From: Bradyrhizobium genosp. L
GTDB lineage: Bacteria; Pseudomonadota; Alphaproteobacteria; Rhizobiales; Xanthobacteraceae
Assembly (NCBI RefSeq): GCF_015624485.1
Contig: NZ_CP061378.1
Span: 4,898,001 to 4,962,000, forward strand
Length of the DNA stretch: 64,000 bases
Direction of reading: 5' to 3'
Positions 1 through 6,720 of the stretch are shown one piece after another. Within the stretch, counting starts at the first letter, position 1. The number at the start of each line of letters is the position of its first letter. The notes beneath the pieces were generated by a model. That model ran no database searches. It worked only from the letters and a program-made list of their open reading frames with translations, and was not told the DNA's origin. The translations under genes and the position numbers were made by a program.

Positions 1-1
1 G

Positions 2-1051
2 CAAGACATCACCATCGCAGTGGCAGGCCCGATGACGGGCTCCGAATCCGCTTTCGGCCGGCAGATGAAGAACGGCGCCGACCAGGCGGTCGCGGACATC
101 AATGCCGCGGGCGGCGTCCTCGGCAAGAAGCTGGCGCTCGAGTCCGACGACGACGCCTGCGATCCGAAGCAGGCACGCTCGATCGCGGAAAAGATCGGCA
201 GCGCCAAGATCCCGTTCGTCGCCGGTCACTTCTGCTCGTCGTCCTCGATCCCGGCCTCGGAAGCCTATGCCGACAGCAACGTCCTGCAGATCACACCGGC
301 CTCGACCAACCCGCTGTTCACCGAGCGCAAGCTCTGGAACGTGGCGCGCGTCTGCGGCCGCGACGACCAGCAGGGCATCGTCGCCGCCGACTACATCATG
401 AAGGCGTTCAAGGGCAAGAACGTCGCGATCCTCAACGACAAGACCACCTACGGCAAGGGCCTCGCCGACGAGACCAAGAAAGCGCTCAACAAGGCCGGCT
501 TCCAGGAGAAGATGTACGAGTCCTACAACAAGGGCGACAAGGACTTCAACGCGATCGTCTCGCGGATGAAGAAGGAGAACATCGAGCTCGTTTACGTCGG
601 CGGCTACCATCAGGAAGCCGGCCTGATCCTGCGCCAGATGCGCGACCAGGGCATGCAGACCATCCTGATGGCGGGCGATGCCATGAACGACAAGGAGTTC
701 GCCTCGATCACCGGACCGGCCGCTGAAGGCACCCTGTTCACCTTCGGCCCCGACCCGCGCAACAAGCCGACCGCCAAGGCGATCGTCGAGAAGTTCAAGG
801 CCAAGAACATCGATCCCGAGGGCTACACGCTCTACACCTACGCCGCGATCCAGGTCTGGACCCAGGCCGCCGCCAAGGCCAAGACCACCGACGCCAAGAA
901 GGTGATGGAGACCATCAAGGCCGGCGATTGGGACACCGTGCTCGGCAAGCTCGGCTTCGACGCCAAGGGCGACATCAAGCAGATCGACTATGTCGTCTAC
1001 AAGTGGGACGCCAAGGGCAACTACACCGAGATCAACCCGAAGGGGTCTTAG
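2..1051 (+). CDS. Branched-chain amino acid ABC transporter substrate-binding protein (5' end outside window)
   Basis: This is a periplasmic type I binding protein of the LivK/LivJ family, which captures Leu/Ile/Val or related amino acids and delivers them to an ABC permease. The reading frame is open to the left edge and begins in the middle of the mature protein (residues QDITIAVAGPMTG), so the signal peptide and start codon lie upstream of the window. Recognisable family features are the early GPMTGSESAFG ligand-loop segment, the INAAGGVLGKKL segment, and a two-lobed fold ending near YVVYKWDAKGNY. The GTG at 20 is inside the mature protein and should not be taken as the start. An intrinsic terminator follows at once. 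The ligand cannot be fixed from sequence. Confidence 0.93.
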   Translation, partial: QDITIAVAGPMTGSESAFGRQMKNGADQAVADINAAGGVLGKKLALESDDDACDPKQARSIAEKIGSAKIPFVAGHFCSSSSIPASEAYADSNVLQITPASTNPLFTERKLWNVARVCGRDDQQGIVAADYIMKAFKGKNVAILNDKTTYGKGLADETKKALNKAGFQEKMYESYNKGDKDFNAIVSRMKKENIELVYVGGYHQEAGLILRQMRDQGMQTILMAGDAMNDKEFASITGPAAEGTLFTFGPDPRNKPTAKAIVEKFKAKNIDPEGYTLYTYAAIQVWTQAAAKAKTTDAKKVMETIKAGDWDTVLGKLGFDAKGDIKQIDYVVYKWDAKGNYTEINPKGS

Positions 1052-1080
1052 GACCTCGCGTCTGATTTGAATCGGAATGC

Positions 1081-1110
1081 AAAACGCCCCGGTTCGCCGG
1101 GGCGTTTTTT
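1081..1110 (+). terminator. Rho-independent terminator after the binding-protein gene
   Basis: A GC-rich stem (acgccccgg paired with ccggggcgt) with a TTCG tetraloop is followed by a run of six T. It starts 30 bases after the stop codon of the binding-protein gene and is preceded by AAAA, so it may work in both directions. Confidence 0.9.
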
Positions 1111-1187
1111 ATGCCGCGCTTGACGGTTGCCGCATCCGTCGCGGCTGCTATATCGATTCCAGCAGCAGAAGCGGACGGACCACTGCC

Positions 1188-2183
1188 GTGAAGAACCTTC
1201 TCACCGATATTGCCGGCGTCAGCGTCGGCCACGCCGACGACGCAAGCCTCGCCTCGGGCGTCACCGCGATCATCTTCGATCGCCCCGCGGTGGCCTCGAT
1301 CGATGTCCGCGGCGGCGGTCCCGGCACCCGCGAGGACGCGCTGCTGGCGCCACACAATGTCGTCGAGGCGATCGACGCCATCACGCTGTCCGGCGGCTCC
1401 GCGCTCGGGCTCGATGCCGCAGGCGGCGTGCAGGCCTGGCTCGCCGAGCGCGGCCGCGGCTTTCGCATTCGCGATGCGGTGATCCCGATCGTGCCCGGCG
1501 CGATCTGCTTCGATTTGCTTAATGGCGGCAACAAGTCCTGGGGCCGCTTTCCGCCCTATCGCGATCTCGGCTATGCGGCCGCGGATGCGGCAGGCGGCGA
1601 CTTCCGCCTCGGCAGCGTCGGCGCCGGCATGGGCGCGACCACGGCGAATCTGAAGGGCGGGCTCGGCTCCGCCTCGGCGTGGACCGATGACGGCGTCACG
1701 GTCGCAGCACTGGCCGTCGTCAACGCGGTCGGCAGCGTGACGGTCGGCTCCGGCCCCTGGTTCTGGGCCGCGCCGTTCGAGATCGACGGCGAGTTCGGTG
1801 GCCGCGGCCTGCCGCCGGCGTTCACGCCGGACATGCTCAAACCGCGATTGAAGGGCGGCGCGGACGCCACTGCTGCCGAGAACACCACGCTGGTCGTGGT
1901 CGTCACCGACGCGCAGCTGACGAAGCCGCAGGCCAAGCGCCTGGCGATGATAGCGCAGACCGGCATGGCACGCGCGATCTATCCGGTGCACGCCCCGCTC
2001 GACGGCGATGTGGTGTTTGCCGCGGCGACCGGCGCCAAACCGATCGACCCGCTGTTCGGCCTGACCAGGCTCGGCACGATCGCGGCCAACACGGTGGCGC
2101 GCGCCATCGCGCGGGGCATCTACGCCGCAACGGCGCTGCCGTTCGCAGGCGCGCTGCCGAGCTGGCAGGACAAATTTGGTTAG
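1188..2183 (+). CDS. P1 family peptidase (DmpA/BapA-like aminopeptidase)
   Basis: The 331-residue product belongs to peptidase family S58 (DmpA, L-aminopeptidase/D-esterase), whose members autocleave to expose an N-terminal nucleophile. The sequence begins LLTDIAGVSVGHADD and contains the family's RGGGPGTRE segment and a GGSALGLDAAGGV loop. The conserved GxGxGATT-type region appears as GAGMGATTANLKGG, although the nucleophile is usually a Ser or Thr in a G(S/T)VGAGxG context and was not assigned with certainty. The GTG start at 1188 is chosen because homology begins there; the frame stays open upstream into the terminator. The substrate is unknown. It is monocistronic between a terminator and a palindromic repeat. 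Confidence 0.88.
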   Translation: MKNLLTDIAGVSVGHADDASLASGVTAIIFDRPAVASIDVRGGGPGTREDALLAPHNVVEAIDAITLSGGSALGLDAAGGVQAWLAERGRGFRIRDAVIPIVPGAICFDLLNGGNKSWGRFPPYRDLGYAAADAAGGDFRLGSVGAGMGATTANLKGGLGSASAWTDDGVTVAALAVVNAVGSVTVGSGPWFWAAPFEIDGEFGGRGLPPAFTPDMLKPRLKGGADATAAENTTLVVVVTDAQLTKPQAKRLAMIAQTGMARAIYPVHAPLDGDVVFAAATGAKPIDPLFGLTRLGTIAANTVARAIARGIYAATALPFAGALPSWQDKFG

Positions 2184-2243
2184 AGGTTGAATCGAGCGGC
2201 AGCGGAAGCGCGCCCGCTTGCCCCGTTCTCGGATTCCATCCCC

Positions 2244-2319
2244 GTCATTGCGAGCGAAGCGAAGCAATCCATCGCACCGCTTGCTGCGGCATGGATTGCT
2301 TCGCTTCGCTCGCAATGAC
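2244..2319. repeat. Palindromic intergenic repeat, perfect 29-bp arms
   Basis: The arms at 2244-2272 and 2291-2319 are exact reverse complements (starting gtcattgcgagcgaagc) separated by 18 bases. This 'CATTGCGAGCGAAGCGAAGCAATCC' type of unit is, from memory, one of the common interspersed palindromes of Bradyrhizobium. It lies between convergent genes, where it may act as an attenuator or mRNA-end stabiliser. Confidence 0.85.
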
Positions 2320-2336
2320 AGCGGTGAAAGAACGCC

Positions 2337-3146
2337 TTACGCGCTCATCGACACCGAGGAGCTGGCCTTGGCGGAGATCGCCTTGGCCTGCTGCTGGATC
2401 AGCTGCTCGATGAAATTGTAGGACGAGCTCGCGCTGCTGGAGGCCGAGGATGCCGCCGGCGTCGTCATCGACACCTTTGAACCGTCGGCGTAGGTCGTGG
2501 TGGTGGTGGTCGAGCCGTCGCTGTTGGTCGAGGTCGTCGTGGTGGTGCCATCGGCCGACTGACTGGAGCTCGATCCGCCGCCGCTGGCACCGCTGCTGGA
2601 GCCGGTCCCGCTGCTGGAGCCCGAGCTGTCGCCCGATCCGCTGGCGTGATGATGGTGATGGCCGCCGCCGCCCTTCTGCAAAGCCTGCGACATCTCGTCG
2701 AGGCTCACCGAGCCGTCGCCGTTGGTGTCGAGCTTTGCGAACACGGAGTCGGCCTGCGCGGTGTTGGTGCCGCCGGCGCCGAGCGCGCTTTCGAATTCGG
2801 ATTGCGTGATCTTGCCGTCGCCGTTGGTGTCGATCTGCGAGAACAGGTCCTTCAGCGCGTCCGACTGGCTGGTCGTGCCCGTGCTGGCCGAGGCCGTGGT
2901 CTGCGTCTGGCTTTGTGCGGCGAGCAGCGCGCTCATCGTCTCCGGCGAGATCTGCGTCGCACCGCTGCTGCTCGATCCGGCGCTCGTGGTGCTGCTGGTC
3001 GAGGTCGACGCCGACGGATCGAACAGGCCGGTTCCCTGCGTGAAGCCGGTCGCCTGCGCCTGCGTCGCCGCCGAAGACGACTTCGACGACATCAGCGAAC
3101 TCAGGAGATCGATCGCCGACGAGGCGGCGCCAATGGCAAACAACAT
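2337..3146 (-). CDS. EF-hand domain protein with Ser/Thr-rich low-complexity tail
   Basis: The 269-residue protein carries two canonical 12-residue EF-hand loops, [12 protein letters not shown] (about residue 106) and [12 protein letters not shown] (about residue 143), so it should bind calcium. Before them is a Ala/Ser/Thr/Gln-rich region; after them comes a short HHHHH run and a long Ser/Gly/Thr-rich stretch ending in a predicted helix ([17 protein letters not shown]). There is no clear cleavable signal peptide, only a mildly hydrophobic N-terminus ([18 protein letters not shown]). The function is not known; a calcium-dependent surface or regulatory role is only an inference from the domain. 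It is transcribed away from rpe. Confidence 0.82.
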   Translation of the reverse strand: MLFAIGAASSAIDLLSSLMSSKSSSAATQAQATGFTQGTGLFDPSASTSTSSTTSAGSSSSGATQISPETMSALLAAQSQTQTTASASTGTTSQSDALKDLFSQIDTNGDGKITQSEFESALGAGGTNTAQADSVFAKLDTNGDGSVSLDEMSQALQKGGGGHHHHHASGSGDSSGSSSGTGSSSGASGGGSSSSQSADGTTTTTSTNSDGSTTTTTTYADGSKVSMTTPAASSASSSASSSYNFIEQLIQQQAKAISAKASSSVSMSA

Positions 3147-3450
3147 GGCACTACTCCAGACCCGCCGCCCATGGCGGCTCTACGTTTGCCAGTTCCCCCA
3201 AGCACGGCTGGCCGCGAGGAAAACCGGCCTCCAATTATCTGGACCATGCTCAGCAAGCGCCGTGCCATGCAAAAAACCCAATGAAATCCGGCCTTCGCAC
3301 GATCACGCAGGTTCCGCGCGCCCGGCAAGAGCTGCCGCCGGCGGCAGATTTTTCCGCGCTGAACACCCTGTTCCCTCGCATTGCCCGCCGCGCCGCTGCG
3401 TGTTAGGCGGACGAACCCGTTGCCTCCTGCAAGTCTTACGGAACAGCCCT
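3147..3450. other. Divergent intergenic region between the EF-hand gene and rpe
   Basis: These 304 bases separate two divergently transcribed genes and must contain both promoters. I see no convincing RNA, repeat or open frame with a ribosome binding site here; frames reading through are extensions of the flanking genes. Confidence 0.5.
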
Positions 3451-4152
3451 ATGGCTCAGCCATTCACTCCGCGTCCCCTGGTCATCGCGCCGTCGATCCT
3501 GGCGTCGGATTTCTCGAAGCTCGGCGAGGAGGTCCGCGCCGTCGACCAGGCCGGCGCCGACTGGATCCATCTCGACGTGATGGACGGCCACTTCGTGCCG
3601 AACATTTCCTACGGCCCCGACGTCATCAAGGCGATGCGGCCGCACACCAGGAAGATCTTCGACGCGCATCTGATGATCTCGCCCTGCGACCCCTATCTCG
3701 AAGCCTTCGCCAAGGCCGGTTGCGACCACATCACCGTGCATGCCGAGGCCGGCCCGCATCTGCATCGCTCGCTGCAGGCGATCCGCGCGCTCGGCAAGAA
3801 GGCCGGGGTCTCGATCAATCCGGCGACACCGCCGAGCGCGATCGAATATGTGCTCGACCTGATCGATCTCGTGCTGGTCATGTCGGTCAATCCCGGCTTC
3901 GGGGGCCAGGCCTTCATCCGCTCGGCCATCGGCAAGATCAGCGATATCAGGGCGATGACCGCGGGCCGGCCGATCGACATCGAGGTCGATGGCGGGGTGG
4001 CGCCCGACGTCGCGGGCGAGCTCGCCGCCGCCGGCGCCAACGCCTTTGTGGCCGGCTCTGCCGTGTTCAAGGGCGGAACCACGGAGGCCTACAAGGCCAA
4101 CATCTCCGCGATCCGCAACGCGGCCGCCATGGCCCGTGGCGAGGCGATCTGA
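3451..4152 (+). CDS. rpe: Ribulose-phosphate 3-epimerase
   Basis: The 233-residue TIM-barrel enzyme interconverts D-ribulose 5-phosphate and D-xylulose 5-phosphate in the pentose phosphate and Calvin cycles. Family signatures are present: APSILASDF at the N-terminus, [12 protein letters not shown] (metal ligands His40 and Asp42), DAHLM (His73), [10 protein letters not shown] for phosphate binding, and EVDGGV with the second catalytic aspartate. The length is normal for the family. The ATG at 3451 is used because homology starts there, although the frame is open far upstream through non-homologous sequence. It stands alone; no other pentose-phosphate gene is adjacent. Confidence 0.97.
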   Translation: MAQPFTPRPLVIAPSILASDFSKLGEEVRAVDQAGADWIHLDVMDGHFVPNISYGPDVIKAMRPHTRKIFDAHLMISPCDPYLEAFAKAGCDHITVHAEAGPHLHRSLQAIRALGKKAGVSINPATPPSAIEYVLDLIDLVLVMSVNPGFGGQAFIRSAIGKISDIRAMTAGRPIDIEVDGGVAPDVAGELAAAGANAFVAGSAVFKGGTTEAYKANISAIRNAAAMARGEAI

Positions 4153-4320
4153 TCCTGGTCTGATGACGTGGTGGTGCGCCGCTGCCTGCAAGTGCGGCGC
4201 ACACCAGCCTGCTGCATTGCCGCATGCATAACATTTCTGCGGAGCAACCCGTCATCGGCTCTTCACAGACTCAGCCAAATCGATGCAACATCCTCCTAAG
4301 ACTTTGGGGAGGCACGCATC

Positions 4321-4461
4321 ATGACCACGACGCTCGTCTGGTCGGGCATAGCTTTGTGGCTGGGCCTGAACGCAGCTTTCGTTGCCCGGCGTTTCTACGT
4401 CACGCGATCCGAGCGGGCGGCCAAGGCTCGCGTGATCTACATTCAGCCGCGCCGGGCCTGA
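4321..4461 (+). CDS. Small single-pass membrane protein, 46 aa
   Basis: A short open frame starts at ATG 4321 with a good ribosome binding site (ggggagg at 4305-4311). It encodes an N-terminal hydrophobic helix (LVWSGIALWLGLNAAFVA) followed by a basic, Arg-rich tail (RRFYVTRSERAAKARVIYIQ). The layout is that of a small inner-membrane protein with a cytoplasmic positive tail. No family is recognised and no function is proposed. Coding status rests on the ribosome binding site and a coherent transmembrane-plus-basic layout. Confidence 0.6.
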   Translation: MTTTLVWSGIALWLGLNAAFVARRFYVTRSERAAKARVIYIQPRRA

Positions 4462-4537
4462 CCGGCCCCGCGCGAGCGAACGCGGTCAGAACATTCCGGG
4501 CGGCATCAGCCCACTAGCCGCCTGTTCCCTTGCTGCA

Positions 4538-4687
4538 TCACCCTCGTCGGCTTCCGCCTGCGAAGCCAGCCTTGACGGTCGCACCACGGTCACCGTGCAC
4601 GGCGGTGACGCTCCACAGCGTCGCCATGCCGCCGCGATGGACGCGCTCGCCGATGGTGAAGCCATCGAGCTCGGCCCCTGGCTGCAT
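4538..4687 (-). pseudogene. Remnant of a serine/threonine protein kinase gene (N-terminus only)
   Basis: Reading leftward from ATG at 4687, the frame gives MQPGAELDGFTIGERVHRGG followed by MATLWSV. That is the start of a Hanks-type kinase domain, with the glycine-rich loop recognisable as IGERVHRGGMATLW. After about 27 residues the similarity stops and the frame ends at 4538 with a basic, unrelated tail. No lysine, HRD or DFG motif follows in any frame nearby. It lies just downstream of a metallophosphoesterase gene on the same strand, so it looks like a kinase gene cut by deletion. It could still be a fortuitous short frame. Confidence 0.6.
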
Positions 4688-4704
4688 CTTCAGCGGCGCC
4701 ACCC

Positions 4705-5445
4705 TCACCTGCCGATCAAGAGGCGGTCGGCGAGCCATTGCGGCAGGCCGGCAGCCCTGATCCGCGCCGCCGCGGTCTCGACGTCATAGGGCACGCGCAC
4801 ATAGGTGATCTCGCGGCTCACGGTGTCGAACATCGCAAACGACGCCGCCGGATCGCCATCGCGCGGTTGGCCGACCGAGCCGAGCACCGCGAGCCAGCGC
4901 CGCCCGGTCAGGAGCTGCACTGGCATGCCCGTGGTCGGAACGAAGCTCGTCATCTTGGCGGCCGAGGACATCGAGTAGAGGCCGGGCCGGTGGATATGGC
5001 CGCAGAAGGTGATCTGCAGCGCGGTCGCCATCATGCTGCGCGCTGCGTCCGCGGTGTCGCGGATGTAGCGCCATTTCGCCGGATCGGAGGCTTCCGAATG
5101 CACGTAGAGGCGGTTGTCCTCCTCCTGCTCCAGCGGAAGGCCGGCGAGGAACGCACGCTGCTCCGCGCCAAGCCGGTTGCGGGTCCAGTCGATCGCGGCC
5201 TGCGCAACATCATTCATGCTGTCGCTGGGCACGCCGATCGCATTGTCATGGTTGCCGCGCAGGGCGATCGCGCCCGTGCCGACGAGGTCCATCACCGTGT
5301 CGACCGCCCATTCCGGATCGGCGCCGTAGCCTATGATATCGCCGAGGCAGATCAGCCGCTCCGCGCCGCGCACCCGCGCGGCCTCGAGGCAGGCGGCGAA
5401 GGCCTGCCGGTTGGCGTGAATGTCCGAAAAGAACGCGAGCCGCAT
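4705..5445 (-). CDS. Calcineurin-like metallophosphoesterase
   Basis: The 246-residue protein has the full two-metal phosphoesterase motif set: DIH (Asp8, His10), GDIIGYG (Asp36), GNHD (Asn65-His66), a histidine in YVHSEASD (His116), and GHIH (His150, His152). The YfcE/ApaH-related fold suggests hydrolysis of a phosphodiester or phosphoprotein in the cytoplasm; no signal peptide is present. It is followed on the same strand by a truncated kinase gene, so a kinase/phosphatase pair may once have existed here. The substrate is unknown. Confidence 0.9.
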   Translation of the reverse strand: MRLAFFSDIHANRQAFAACLEAARVRGAERLICLGDIIGYGADPEWAVDTVMDLVGTGAIALRGNHDNAIGVPSDSMNDVAQAAIDWTRNRLGAEQRAFLAGLPLEQEEDNRLYVHSEASDPAKWRYIRDTADAARSMMATALQITFCGHIHRPGLYSMSSAAKMTSFVPTTGMPVQLLTGRRWLAVLGSVGQPRDGDPAASFAMFDTVSREITYVRVPYDVETAAARIRAAGLPQWLADRLLIGR

Positions 5446-5521
5446 CGTGGTCAGGGTTACCTGGTCCGGTGGCCATCAAACACGCACCGCGGCGAGTGTG
5501 CAATCGGGCCAAGGGCTGCGG

Positions 5522-6184
5522 TCAGGCCGTCGAGAGGCCGGAAATGTCCAGGCGCGCGCGAGCGCTGTCTTCGGCGGAGATCACCCGGACGTCCGGGCGG
5601 TCTTTCCCCTCCTTTGACCAGAGATAAGGATAGAACGAATACACCTGCGTGATCGGAGGCCGCGGACGACGCTTGAAAGCATCCAGCGAAGCGAGCGGCC
5701 CATAGAATGTCAGGAGATCGCCCAGCAGGCACCATGACACGAAATCGGAATGGCCGACGCCAAGCGCCGACCATTCGGATGCATCAGCCGCGAGATGAAA
5801 CACCTCGCCAACGTTTTCCGGGCCAAAGCCGCCGCCATTGAGGGCGAACAATCCACCCAGCGCATCGTCGGCAATCAACAGAACGCGCGCATCGGTGCCG
5901 TCTCCGAGCAACCCGGCCGCGCGATTGCTGTCGAGCAGCGAGCGTTGCTTTGCTGAACCGAGAAGGCGCAGCAGGCCGTCATCGACGAGGATGCCGCCGG
6001 TTTCGTAGACGATGGCGCCGAGCAGCGACCGCGTCGTCACCTGCAGGCGCAGCAGGCTGGCCTCAGCCAAGGCCCGGTCCGGCTCGAGAAAGACGGCGCC
6101 GTTGCCATCGGCACGGCCCGCCCACTCACGGACGACTGCGATACCAGGCTCATCCCGATTGATGAGTTCGTCGAGTGATCGCAT
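5522..6184 (-). CDS. DUF2625 domain-containing protein
   Basis: The product of about 220 residues matches the DUF2625 family, whose hallmarks here are SLDELINRDEP at the start, LLRLQVTTRSLLGAIVYETGGILVDDG, and a GVGHSDFVSWCL(L)GD-type region near the C-terminus. The function of the family is not established. ATG 6184 is chosen; a TTG at 6190, six bases from a strong AGGAGG, is a serious alternative and would add two residues. No transmembrane segment or signal peptide is seen. The neighbouring metallophosphoesterase is on the same strand 76 bases downstream. Confidence 0.85.
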   Translation of the reverse strand: MRSLDELINRDEPGIAVVREWAGRADGNGAVFLEPDRALAEASLLRLQVTTRSLLGAIVYETGGILVDDGLLRLLGSAKQRSLLDSNRAAGLLGDGTDARVLLIADDALGGLFALNGGGFGPENVGEVFHLAADASEWSALGVGHSDFVSWCLLGDLLTFYGPLASLDAFKRRPRPPITQVYSFYPYLWSKEGKDRPDVRVISAEDSARARLDISGLSTA

Positions 6185-6329
6185 CGGCAATTCCCGCCTC
6201 CTGTTGGTCTCAACGCCGGCGCGACGTTAGCAGGACCCAGCGTTTCCGTGTAGGTCCGCAGGTCCGCTCGGTCGCCAATTGCAGTCGCGAATGCTAGGTT
6301 ACGACAGCACCGCTGCATACGGGTGAGCC

Positions 6330-6680
6330 TTGACCATCAAGCGACTTTCGCCCTCGAATTGGCCGCCCTCTCTTCTGATCATTGCGAGCTTGCTGATCCT
6401 GCCCGTGGCATTGCCTTGCGCCTGGATCAGCCACGGGTTGCGGCAACGCCGGCTGCGGGCCGCCGCGCAAGCACAGCATTGCCCGTCATGCGGCCATGAG
6501 CTCGGCCTGGCGGCGTTGCACGCGGCCGATGCGTATTTCAGCGCGCTGAGGGCCGAGCAATTCAAGGCCAATCCCGGCGTTCGCTTGCGCCTGGCCGCAC
6601 GCGAGATCGACGCGATCTGCACCGCCTGCGGCGCGCATCTGCGCTTTGTGGAAGCCTCCCGCAGCTTCGTGCCGGTGTGA
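6330..6680 (+). CDS. Membrane-anchored zinc-ribbon-like hypothetical protein
   Basis: The 116-residue product has one hydrophobic segment near the N-terminus (SLLIIASLLILPVALPCAWI). Two CxxC pairs follow, CPSC and CTAC, about 55 residues apart, which together could bind one zinc. A TTG at 6330 is the apparent start because no ATG or GTG lies nearby in frame, so the start is uncertain. No family is recognised. It runs toward the end of the formate dehydrogenase genes on the opposite strand and shows no operon partner. Confidence 0.6.
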   Translation: MTIKRLSPSNWPPSLLIIASLLILPVALPCAWISHGLRQRRLRAAAQAQHCPSCGHELGLAALHAADAYFSALRAEQFKANPGVRLRLAAREIDAICTACGAHLRFVEASRSFVPV

Positions 6681-6720
6681 CAACGCTGCAGCCAGGCCGC
6701 GTCGCTATGAGATCTAACGC

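Noticed and set aside
1032..2315. 427-codon minus-strand frame opposite the P1 peptidase
   Set aside because: Arg-rich low-complexity translation without a ribosome binding site; it crosses a terminator and a palindromic repeat.
2722..3450. Upstream extension of the rpe frame
   Set aside because: The frame is open across the EF-hand gene, but the extra 240 residues match nothing and homology to Rpe begins at 3451.
4174..4202. Hairpin gtgcgccgc/gcggcgcac after rpe, considered as a terminator
   Set aside because: The stem is perfect over nine pairs but no T-run follows, so there is no support for intrinsic termination.
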